Positions 1-5,942 of a stretch of DNA of 14,144 nucleotides are shown here, one piece after another; the first letter of the stretch is position 1; every line of letters starts with the position of its first letter. The position numbers were made by a program, and so were the translations under genes. The DNA comes from Blastocatellia bacterium (GTDB lineage: Bacteria; Acidobacteriota; Blastocatellia; Pyrinomonadales; Pyrinomonadaceae). The DNA is taken from NCBI GenBank assembly GCA_013695195.1, contig JACDAY010000335.1, positions 1 to 14,144 of the forward strand, in the 5' to 3' direction. Under the pieces are notes generated by a model. The model had not been told where the DNA came from and did not search any database. It was given only the letters and a program-made list of their open reading frames with translations.

Positions 1-529
1 ACGAAAACCCGTTTATAAAAATGCCCAGCCCGACAGCCATCACATAAGTGTTCGAAAAGGTTGTGCTGTACGGGGTATAGAATGTCCAGCCCGTATCGAC
101 GCCTCCCTGTAGAAGCGAATAGAGAGTGAGAGCACCGCCCGCCCAGTATAAATAAAGGCTTAAAAGATTAACCCGCGGCAACGCCAGGTCTTTGGCACCG
201 ATCATAATAGGCAAAAGAAAATTGCCCAAAACAGCCGGAATCGACGGGATCAAAAAGAAAAAGATCATCAAAATCCCATGCTGCGTAAATAATTTATTAT
301 ATGTACCCGATTCGACTAGATCGCTGGCCGGCGTCAGAAGCTCCAAACGGATCAATCCGGCGAACAAACCGCCCATCAAAAAGAACGCGGAAACAGATAA
401 AAGATACATAATCGCTATGCGCTTATGATCCTTGGTCAGCAGCCAGGATTTAACCGTGTAGCCGTTTGTCAGGTAATTTACTTTTGGCTCTTCGGAATAG
501 TCCGCTCGCATTACATCCGCATTTTGCAT
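1..529 (-). CDS. coxA: Cytochrome c oxidase subunit I, N-terminal 176 codons (partial)
   Basis: Catalytic subunit of a haem-copper oxygen reductase; the 3' part lies beyond the left edge. It was translated by hand from the ATG at 529. Residues 29-42 (WLLTKDHKRIAIMY) are the usual entry to helix I, and TM segments follow at about 39-61 and 85-110. H84 in TQHGILM matches the low-spin haem a ligand of helix II. D113 and N120 in GAKDLALPRVN match the D-channel aspartate and asparagine of A-family oxidases, so this is a proton-pumping A-type enzyme by motif. The start is supported by AGGTGG at 538-543, 8 nt upstream, which overlaps the coxB stop codon; the two genes are 12 nt apart and surely co-transcribed. 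The binuclear-centre residues are outside the window, so haem type and integrity cannot be judged. Confidence 0.95.
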   Translation of the reverse strand, partial: MQNADVMRADYSEEPKVNYLTNGYTVKSWLLTKDHKRIAIMYLLSVSAFFLMGGLFAGLIRLELLTPASDLVESGTYNKLFTQHGILMIFFFLIPSIPAVLGNFLLPIMIGAKDLALPRVNLLSLYLYWAGGALTLYSLLQGGVDTGWTFYTPYSTTFSNTYVMAVGLGIFINGFS

Positions 530-537
530 AATTCAAA

Positions 538-543
538 CCACCT
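538..543 (-). promoter_or_regulatory. Ribosome binding site of coxA
   Basis: AGGTGG on the minus strand, 8 nt before the coxA ATG. It shares two bases with the coxB stop codon (TAG, 544-542), so ribosomes finishing coxB sit on the coxA initiation site, which suggests coupled translation of the two subunits. Confidence 0.75.
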
Positions 544-1669
544 ATCTGTTTCTGTTCGACGGCTCAGCAGCCCCGGGCGCATTCGGATTGCTTCCCTGTG
601 TATTCGACGCACCGCGGTCAGCTCTTCGAGGCGTCAGACTGTTTGCCGCCGTGCCCGTATTACTCGCTGAATTCGACGACGAGTTCGAGTTTCCCGAAGA
701 ATTCGATGAGTTTGACGGCGTGGTTCCCGTCGCTCCACTCAACGATTTAATGTACGCGACGAGTGATACCAATTGTTCTTCAGTTACCTGTCCCTTAAAG
801 GTAGGCATTATCGGCTGAAATCCTTCGACGATCTGCCCGCCCGGATTCAAAATAGAATTGCGTAAATATTCTTCGTCGGCTGTTACGGTCTGGCCGCCGA
901 CCAATTCAATTTCCTTATTAAATATGCCTTCGAGTTTTGCTCCGCGCTGATTCGCTCCTCCTGCGTGACACGATGCGCATCCGAGTTTATTTTCAAAAAG
1001 ATCTCTTCCGGCCTCAACAGGCGTTTGACCTGAAACATTTCCGCTCAGCCAGTTATCAAAATCACGCTGCTCCATTACATAGACAAACCCGCCCATCCCG
1101 GAATGATTCAGGCCGCAGTATTCGGCGCAAAAGAGATGATATTTTCCCGGTTTTGTCGCTTCGAACCACAGATACGTGTATCTTCCAGGAACGACGTCGG
1201 CCTTTGTGCGAAAAGCCGGAATTGAAAAATCGTGGAGCACGTCTTCGGTCGTCATCGTCAATTTCACTTTGCGCCCGACCGGTACATGAAGCTCGTTTAT
1301 TTCCCTCTGGCCTGTTTCATGCTGGAGTTTCCACATCCATTGTTTGCCAACGACATAAACTTCCATGCCGTCCTTTGGCAAATTAAACTGATTATAAAAC
1401 ACAATCGCACCACCCAAAAAAATCGTTATCGAAATGACGAAAGGTATGACAGACCACACTGTTTCGAGCATGATCGAGCCGTGCATTTCTTCGGGCGTCG
1501 CAAACTTCTCGCGTTCGCGGTATTTGACTCCAAAAAAGAAAACCGCAGCGACAATCGGAATCGTGAACGCGACGCTGACGATTATCAGATAGTAATACAG
1601 ATAATCAACCTGCCAGGCGAAGGTTGAAGCAGCTTCGGGAAATATTGGTACCCACGAATTCGTTTGCAT
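542..1669 (-). CDS. coxB: Cytochrome c oxidase subunit II with fused cytochrome c domain (caa3 type)
   Basis: Takes electrons at its own cytochrome c domain and passes them through CuA to subunit I. The 375 residues hold TM helices at about 23-48 and 69-92, with E69 in TM2 where the K-channel glutamate lies. An aromatic stretch follows (QWMWKL, 110-115). The cupredoxin domain carries all CuA ligands: H146, C181, E183, C185, H189 and M192. A class I cytochrome c domain has CASCH at 231-235 and a probable axial methionine M289 in IMPTF. The last 60 or so residues (313-375) are a Ser/Asn/Gly-rich, probably disordered tail, which is unusual in length. No cleavable signal peptide is evident. A weak AGGA lies just before the start. 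Its position after SCO and before coxA is standard for ACIII-linked oxidase operons. Confidence 0.97.
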   Translation of the reverse strand: MQTNSWVPIFPEAASTFAWQVDYLYYYLIIVSVAFTIPIVAAVFFFGVKYREREKFATPEEMHGSIMLETVWSVIPFVISITIFLGGAIVFYNQFNLPKDGMEVYVVGKQWMWKLQHETGQREINELHVPVGRKVKLTMTTEDVLHDFSIPAFRTKADVVPGRYTYLWFEATKPGKYHLFCAEYCGLNHSGMGGFVYVMEQRDFDNWLSGNVSGQTPVEAGRDLFENKLGCASCHAGGANQRGAKLEGIFNKEIELVGGQTVTADEEYLRNSILNPGGQIVEGFQPIMPTFKGQVTEEQLVSLVAYIKSLSGATGTTPSNSSNSSGNSNSSSNSASNTGTAANSLTPRRADRGASNTQGSNPNAPGAAEPSNRNR

Positions 1670-1680
1670 AATCCTAATCA

Positions 1681-1758
1681 GTTCAGAGTTTAAGTTCAGA
1701 GTTTCGAGTTAAAGAAACGAACCTAACTCGAAACTCGAAACTCTGAACTCGAAACTTT
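1681..1758. repeat. Heptad-repeat inverted element between SCO and coxB
   Basis: The right arm, 1724-1758, is five 7-bp units in perfect register with consensus AAACTCG. The left arm, 1681-1710, is its reverse-complement type (GAGTTTC, GAGTTCA). The 17-nt GTTCAGAGTTTCGAGTT at 1694-1710 is exactly complementary to 1732-1748, leaving a 21-nt loop; a shorter alternative pairs 1700-1711 with 1724-1735. The right arm overlaps the last codons and stop of the SCO gene. There is no T-run, so it is not a standard terminator. Confidence 0.85.
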
Positions 1759-2637
1759 TTTGTTCCTTCGCCAAAAGACAAAACCCATTGCTCCCATTCC
1801 TAAAAGTGTTGCGATCGCGGCCAGCCGAACGACGCTTAAAATCGCCAGGCCGTACTTTCCTGTTGCGGGGTCGTAATGGTAGCAATATAGCAAAAGCTGA
1901 TCGGCCGCACTGCCTACCTTATTTTCGGCCGATTCTATAACACCGAACTTTATGTCCTTTGGCGAATAATCAATTCCGTACAAATATCTTGAAAGTTTCC
2001 CTTCGGGCGTCGCTATCATAATTCCGCCTGCATGGGCGAATTGGTTGCTTTTCTCCTCCCATTCGAAGCCGAACCCGGCGGCTTTGGTAGCCGCCTCGAT
2101 TGACGCCTGGCTCCCCGTCAGAAAATGCCAGCCTTTTTCGGTCCCGGGGCGGCCATAACGTTCCATATAACTTGCCTTCTTGTTTGCGGCCAGGCCGGGT
2201 TTTTCATTCTCACGTACGTCAAAGCTGATCGCTACAACGTCGAATTCTTTTCCGGCATTCATCGAGATGCCTTTCAGACTGCCGGTCAAACCGTTTAACA
2301 CCTCGTTGCAGAGCATCGGACATTCGTAATATACAAATGCAAGTATCACCGGACGGCCTTTATTAAAATACTCGCTTAACCTTACACCTTTGCCGTTTTC
2401 GTCCTTAAATTCCGCCTCCAGCGGCAAAGCCGCGCCGAGTTTCTGCTCAATCCCGATCGTTTTCAAAGCATCGGGCAGTCCGCTGCTCGATGTTTGCGTC
2501 GGATCATACTTTTTGGGCGAATAGAGCGGAGAATTATAATGCTCGGTTTTCTGCGCCGAAATACTGACCAACGACACCAAAATAAATGCCAAAAGCTTCA
2601 GTTTTAGTAATGCTAATTTTGCCGAACCTTGTCTCAT
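1723..2637 (-). CDS. SCO1/SenC-family copper chaperone for cytochrome c oxidase
   Basis: SCO proteins deliver copper to, or reduce the cysteines of, the CuA site in subunit II; the gene sits directly upstream of coxB. The start chosen is the ATG at 2637 (304 aa), because it has AAAGGA 4 nt upstream and opens a normal signal peptide (residues 1 to about 28, ending ISAQ). The reading frame stays open to an ATG at 2712, but those 25 extra residues are encoded by a palindromic repeat and are probably not translated. The thioredoxin-like domain has C106-P-M-L-C110, the copper-binding CxxxC pair, and H202 in FAHAGG as the expected third ligand. A C-terminal TM helix lies at about 265-289, followed by RRNKK, an arrangement I recall from other ACIII-linked SCO proteins. 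The last ten residues (295-304) are encoded by a heptad repeat, not by conserved sequence. Confidence 0.92.
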   Translation of the reverse strand: MRQGSAKLALLKLKLLAFILVSLVSISAQKTEHYNSPLYSPKKYDPTQTSSSGLPDALKTIGIEQKLGAALPLEAEFKDENGKGVRLSEYFNKGRPVILAFVYYECPMLCNEVLNGLTGSLKGISMNAGKEFDVVAISFDVRENEKPGLAANKKASYMERYGRPGTEKGWHFLTGSQASIEAATKAAGFGFEWEEKSNQFAHAGGIMIATPEGKLSRYLYGIDYSPKDIKFGVIESAENKVGSAADQLLLYCYHYDPATGKYGLAILSVVRLAAIATLLGMGAMGFVFWRRNKKVSSSEFRVSS

Positions 2638-2647
2638 AATTCCTTTT

Positions 2648-2733
2648 GTTCTGAGTTCAAACTTCAGTTTGTTCTTCGTTGAACGGGCTAAAAGCCATCG
2701 TGCAAAAGACACGCTGAAGCGTGAATTCAGAAC
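2648..2733. repeat. Imperfect 20-bp inverted repeat upstream of the SCO gene
   Basis: The arm at 2648-2667 and the reverse complement of the arm at 2714-2733 agree at 17 of 20 positions (GTTCTGA, TTCA and CTTCAG blocks). Two small internal hairpins also occur: ACGCT-GA-AGCGT at 2711-2722, and GGCT/AGCC near 2686-2697. The element fills the 98-bp gap between the PPEPRLQ-motif gene and SCO. It stops about 10 nt before the SCO start codon, so it lies in the leader of the SCO message. Confidence 0.7.
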
Positions 2734-2735
2734 TT

Positions 2736-3275
2736 TTACCGTCTTTTTTCAGACGCCATCCTTCCGGCGCTGGAATCCGAAATCACCATTCTTGAAGCGT
2801 TTGTCTCGTTTTCGGCGTCGATACCCGTTTTTGCCTTTACGGCTTGTGCTAAAAACCTTTCTTTAGCTTCGTCGATCGGCAAAGTAATTACGATTCCGGT
2901 CGCCGGATCCTTTTGCCCGTTATCCCATATTTCCTGCCATTGCGAACGGAGCTCCCGATACTCCGCCTGCGGCGTTCCCAACTCCATATTTACCCTGCCG
3001 CCTCCGGATTCAACTCCAAATCCCGGAGCGCCCTGCAGACGAGGCTCCGGCGGCAGCCGCTCTATTTCGCTCATCTGCATCGGATTGGCTGCTTCCTGCG
3101 TAGCATCTGCATTTTCTGCCAGTACATTCAGCAGCGCCCACATTAAACCGAAAGTGATTACTATCAGGACGAGCAGGCCGATCCCGAAATAAAGAACACC
3201 CTTAAGCCCGATCACGTTCTGCTCGTATGGCTTATCAAAATCCACAAACGATTTTTCGTGTTTTGTTTGTCCCAT
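2736..3275 (-). CDS. Single-pass membrane protein with PPEPRLQ motif, respiratory operon
   Basis: No enzyme family is recognised. The 179 residues comprise a polar N-terminus (1-24), one strong TM helix (about 25-50), and a soluble part probably outside the cytoplasm. That part contains LPPEPRLQ (74-81), an aromatic stretch RSQWQEIWDNG (110-120), and TGIVITLPIDEAKERF (126-141). From memory, small anchored proteins with PPEPRLQ, then an aromatic segment, then an I/L-P-I-D-x-A element, recur in cytochrome oxidase operons; I cannot verify this here. The tail from 150 is polar. No haem, metal or catalytic motif is visible. Its place between actF and SCO suggests an accessory subunit or assembly factor. 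No Shine-Dalgarno sequence is obvious before the ATG at 3275. The reading frame itself is very likely real; the function is unknown. Confidence 0.85.
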   Translation of the reverse strand: MGQTKHEKSFVDFDKPYEQNVIGLKGVLYFGIGLLVLIVITFGLMWALLNVLAENADATQEAANPMQMSEIERLPPEPRLQGAPGFGVESGGGRVNMELGTPQAEYRELRSQWQEIWDNGQKDPATGIVITLPIDEAKERFLAQAVKAKTGIDAENETNASRMVISDSSAGRMASEKRR

Positions 3276-3291
3276 AAACTTAAAAAGTCAA

Positions 3292-3352
3292 GAGTCTTGA
3301 GTCGGGAGTAATGAGTCGGAATTCCTGCTTTCGACTCATGACTCCCGACTCA
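3292..3352. repeat. Heptad-repeat stem-loop between actF and the PPEPRLQ-motif gene
   Basis: Four units beginning GAGT are spaced exactly 7 bp apart (3292, 3299, 3306, 3313; GAGTC with variable last bases). They face three units of the complementary type at 3332-3352 (CGACTCA, TGACTCC, CGACTCA). The arms 3299-3318 and 3332-3351 are complementary at 19 of 20 positions with a 13-nt loop (3319-3331). The stem lies just downstream of the actF stop (3362-3360) in transcription order, with only a short run of five A on the plus strand near 3282. It may protect the actF 3' end or be a degenerate terminator, but the downstream genes look co-transcribed. Confidence 0.85.
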
Positions 3353-3359
3353 CAACTAT

Positions 3360-4574
3360 TTAATGTCCCTGCCCATGCTCTATTGCCTTTTCCAAAAACG
3401 GGTCCATTACGGGAACCAGCGGACGGCTCATCAGCTGGCCAAAGAAATACCAAAGCCATATGCCGCCGACCGCAACCGGTGCAACAAAATCCATCCAGCT
3501 AAGTATAAACGCTCCCTGCTCGAAGCCGTGAGTATCGATCCTCGGATTAGGAGCGATCAAATAGAACATATCCACGAGCCGCAAAATAAGTATAAAAACA
3601 GCCAGCGTTGCAAGCCTTTTCGCCTTTCGCTTAAAATCCTGCTGCAAAAGTATGAGAAACGGAAAAGCAAAATGGAAAAGCACCAGAATTACCCCGATGT
3701 ACCCCCACGCCCCGGCCATTCTCGTCAGATACCAACCGGTTTCCTCCGGTATATTTCCCGACCAGATAATTAAAAACTGTGAAAAATTAAAGTACGCCCA
3801 GACCATCGTCAGCGCCAGCATCAGTTTGCCCAAATCGTGAAAATGGCGTTTGCCCAGGACACGGTTCATCGGAGCTTTATCCGATAGAAAAGCCAGGATC
3901 GTCACCGAAAAACAAAAACAACTAAGTGCCCAGCCTGCGACGAAAAGCAGCCCCCAAATCGTCGAAAACCAATGCGGGTCGAGCATCATCACCCAATCGA
4001 CGACAGCAAACGTAACGATCAGCGCGTAAAAGACCATCGCCGGCCCGGAAAACGCCGTAGCTCTGCCGAGGAATTTCTCCGCGTCCTCGTAATTGTCGGT
4101 TCTGTCCTGTTGAGCCGACCATTTGTTGAGCAGGTAAACTATCACGCCGAAAATTACAAAATAAATAGCAGATCGTAAAATCCAGCTTTCCTGCGTCATA
4201 AACCAGCCGCGATGTTGGACCGTATAATCGGTTGGCGGAAGATGTGTCCACTCATATAAGGACGTCAACCCGATTGCCAGCGGAAGAAACAGCAGGACAA
4301 CCACCGGAAGCGTTCTCGAGCCTGCTTCAACAGTTCTGCGAATCACCACGCCCCACGCACCGCCCGTAAGATATTGAAGCATAAGCACCCCGATACTGCC
4401 GATAGCGATGCCGCCCCAGAAAATAAAGCCCAAAAGCCAGGAACGTAAGGCCTGCTCTGGGTTGAAATAGAGTCCGACAGCCCATACGATCAGGGCTATT
4501 CCGCCAATACCGAGCGCAAGCGTCCGAAGTCGGGAAATCTCCGCTGGTGCTTGAAAATTACCGGAATCCGCCAT
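3360..4574 (-). CDS. actF: Alternative complex III membrane subunit ActF
   Basis: ActF is the second polysulfide-reductase-C (NrfD)-like integral membrane subunit of ACIII and is thought to take part in proton handling. The 404-residue product shows ten hydrophobic helices, at about 18-37, 47-70, 89-107, 132-151, 176-197, 203-230, 250-271, 288-310, 319-340 and 360-382. This is the expected fold and length. Family-like segments include the loop YEWTHLPP (107-114), VVDWVMMLDPHW (191-202) and the His-rich GKRHFHDLGK (241-250). The start is fixed by a TAATG overlap with the actE stop (one shared base) and by GGAGG about 10 nt upstream inside actE. It differs from ActC in length and lacks the quinol-site His/Asp pattern seen there. 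Confidence 0.95.
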   Translation of the reverse strand: MADSGNFQAPAEISRLRTLALGIGGIALIVWAVGLYFNPEQALRSWLLGFIFWGGIAIGSIGVLMLQYLTGGAWGVVIRRTVEAGSRTLPVVVLLFLPLAIGLTSLYEWTHLPPTDYTVQHRGWFMTQESWILRSAIYFVIFGVIVYLLNKWSAQQDRTDNYEDAEKFLGRATAFSGPAMVFYALIVTFAVVDWVMMLDPHWFSTIWGLLFVAGWALSCFCFSVTILAFLSDKAPMNRVLGKRHFHDLGKLMLALTMVWAYFNFSQFLIIWSGNIPEETGWYLTRMAGAWGYIGVILVLFHFAFPFLILLQQDFKRKAKRLATLAVFILILRLVDMFYLIAPNPRIDTHGFEQGAFILSWMDFVAPVAVGGIWLWYFFGQLMSRPLVPVMDPFLEKAIEHGQGH

Positions 4575-5308
4575 TACCTGGCACCTCCCGAGGTATTCGA
4601 ATTCGACGTGCCGACCGGCGGCATCGTATTCGCGGCTGTATTTGCATTCATCGCTGTTGTTCCACTCGGATTCTGGCTAATCTGCAATGTTCGGATATAA
4701 GCAACGACAGCCCACCGGTCAACCGCTGACAATTTATCCGCATAGCTGTTCATTTTTCCCCACCCGTTTGTCATAACATCGAAAAAATGGCCGACCGGAG
4801 CATTGCGCAGGCGGTCGTCGTGATATGTCGGCGGCTGCGGAAAACCGCGCCGCACGATCATCCCGTCGCCGTTTCCGACCGGGCCGTGGCAGACGATGCA
4901 GTAAATGTTATAGCGATCCTGGCCGCGATTCACTAACTCCATTGTTACTGGAACCGGAAACTCGTCTATATCGTTCGGGAAGCTTGAAACAAGCGTATTA
5001 CCTGTCGCATCCGTGGCCGTTTCGACCTGCAAATTTGCATTAGGATTATCGATCTTTCCGGTATGCAAAGCCTTATTTTCCTTCAGATGCCCGCGGGCAA
5101 CAGTGCCTTCGGGAATATTACGCGACGCCCTATTATCGCTAAAAAACTCGCTTTTTTCGTAGGCGTCATAGCGGGGTTGATCCTGCATGTCGGAGCGGAC
5201 GCCGCAGCCGATGAAAAGTAGGCAGAAGGCAGAAGGCAGAAGGCAAAATAATGCTCGTCTTCCGGCTCTCGACTCTCGACTCTCGACTCTCGACTTACTC
5301 ATCGACAT
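4574..5308 (-). CDS. actE: Alternative complex III monohaem cytochrome c lipoprotein ActE
   Basis: ActE is the exit cytochrome of ACIII, facing the oxidase. The 244 residues (ATG at 5308) carry a lipoprotein signal with lipobox LFIG-C35, haem motif C137-I-V-C140-H141, and probable axial Met M186 in GKMNSYADKL. A conserved-looking HLKENKALHTGKI segment precedes the haem domain (about 74-86). The C-terminus (212-244) is Asn/Thr/Gly-rich and probably disordered. Start choice: TTG 5311, ATG 5308 and ATG 5302 are in frame. AGGAGG at 5315-5320 lies 6 nt from ATG 5308, the best spacing. The start overlaps the actD 3' end by 14 nt and the stop overlaps actF. Unusually, residues about 6-14 and 22-31 of the signal peptide are encoded by two 28-bp heptad arrays. 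The lipobox has Phe at -3, tolerated but not canonical. Confidence 0.94.
   Translation of the reverse strand: MSMSKSRVESRESRAGRRALFCLLPSAFCLLFIGCGVRSDMQDQPRYDAYEKSEFFSDNRASRNIPEGTVARGHLKENKALHTGKIDNPNANLQVETATDATGNTLVSSFPNDIDEFPVPVTMELVNRGQDRYNIYCIVCHGPVGNGDGMIVRRGFPQPPTYHDDRLRNAPVGHFFDVMTNGWGKMNSYADKLSAVDRWAVVAYIRTLQISQNPSGTTAMNANTAANTMPPVGTSNSNTSGGAR
5221..5248. repeat. 7-bp tandem array, GGCAGAA x4, inside actE
   Basis: Three perfect GGCAGAA units followed by one GGCAAAA variant, exactly 28 bp. Read on the minus strand it encodes the hydrophobic part of the ActE signal peptide (FCLLPSAFCL). Seven bp is not a multiple of three, so the translated repeat has a period of seven residues. Confidence 0.9.
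5264..5291. repeat. 7-bp tandem array, GACTCTC x4, inside actE
   Basis: One GGCTCTC unit followed by three perfect GACTCTC units, exactly 28 bp, ending a few bases from the actD stop codon. On the minus strand the unit can be written GAGTCGA, so it belongs to the same GAGTYNN class as the arrays near 1700, 3300 and 7430. It encodes the positively charged n-region SRVESRESR of ActE. Confidence 0.9.
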
Positions 5309-5828
5309 CAAAAACCTCCTGCGGGCCCAGGCTCACCATAAAACTTTTCACACCGTCGTACTCGAACTTCGGATCAGTTCCCTCAATTATCAAAAAGAAT
5401 TTTTCGCGCGTCGCCAAAGCAAAACGCGGGACATTAAAAGCCGGGTGATATGGCCGCGGCAGGCCGTTCAGAAATAGCATTCCGAAAACGGCGGTAAATC
5501 CGGCAAACAGGATCGTCAGCTCGAACGCGGGAGGAACCATCGATGGAAAGCTAAGATACGGCCGCCCTCCTACATTTAAAGGATAATCGATGTAATGAAC
5601 GAAGACCTGTAATCCTATACCCGTTATGAAACCTGCGATACCGCCAAAGAAGACCATGATCGGTAAAATGCTGCGCTTAATACCAAGTGCTTCGTCGATC
5701 TCATGAAGCGGAAAAGGCGAAAAGGCGTCGGTTTTTGTATAGCCCGCGTCACGCGTTTTGCGCGCCGCGTCGACCAGCTCAGTCGCCGTGTCGAATTCCG
5801 CCATCACTCCATAGAGATTCTTTTCCAT
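5295..5828 (-). CDS. actD: Alternative complex III subunit ActD (DUF3341-type membrane protein)
   Basis: ActD is a small two-helix subunit at the cytoplasmic edge of ACIII with no cofactor. The 177-residue product has a soluble N-terminal domain (1-50) opening LYGVMAEFDTATELVDAARK, typical of the family. TM helices follow at about 54-76 and 101-121, joined by a loop containing YPLNVGGRPYLSFPSMVPPAFE (82-103), then a soluble C-terminus with LPRPYHPAFNVPRF (123-136) and FFLIIEGTDPKF (144-155). Length and layout are normal. The 3' end contains the Shine-Dalgarno sequence for actE and overlaps its start, so the two are translationally coupled. No clear Shine-Dalgarno lies before the ATG at 5828. 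Confidence 0.94.
   Translation of the reverse strand: MEKNLYGVMAEFDTATELVDAARKTRDAGYTKTDAFSPFPLHEIDEALGIKRSILPIMVFFGGIAGFITGIGLQVFVHYIDYPLNVGGRPYLSFPSMVPPAFELTILFAGFTAVFGMLFLNGLPRPYHPAFNVPRFALATREKFFLIIEGTDPKFEYDGVKSFMVSLGPQEVFDVDE
5315..5320 (-). promoter_or_regulatory. Ribosome binding site of actE, within actD
   Basis: A perfect AGGAGG inside the actD coding sequence, 6 nt from ATG 5308 and 12 nt from ATG 5302. It decides the actE start and is the strongest Shine-Dalgarno in the operon. Confidence 0.8.
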
Positions 5829-5842
5829 AACTACAGGCTCTA

Positions 5843-5922
5843 TCTTGTTCCTCTTGTTCTGTGGTTAAATCTTATCTCCTGATCTGTTTAACTTCGGAAA
5901 CCCACCCGCTCACGCAGGCGGT
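5843..5922. repeat. Repeat-bearing leader between actC and actD
   Basis: The 114-bp gap between actC and actD carries a direct repeat of TCTTGTTC (5843-5850 and 5852-5859). Closer to actC there is a weak hairpin, CCGC at 5906-5909 with GCGG at 5918-5921. The sequence shows no reading frame of its own and no promoter I would defend. Confidence 0.5.
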
Positions 5923-5942
5923 ACTGACAAGCGATGCCCGAT

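Noticed and set aside
937..1627. Two plus-strand open frames opposite coxB
   Set aside because: coxB carries all CuA and haem ligands on the minus strand; the opposite frames show no recognisable motif.
2638..2712. N-terminal extension of the SCO protein to an ATG at 2712
   Set aside because: The 25 extra residues come from a palindromic repeat and precede a normal signal peptide; the internal ATG at 2637 has a good ribosome site.
3292..3352. Intrinsic terminator after actF
   Set aside because: The stem is strong, but no T-run follows directly on the minus strand and the next gene belongs to the same functional set.
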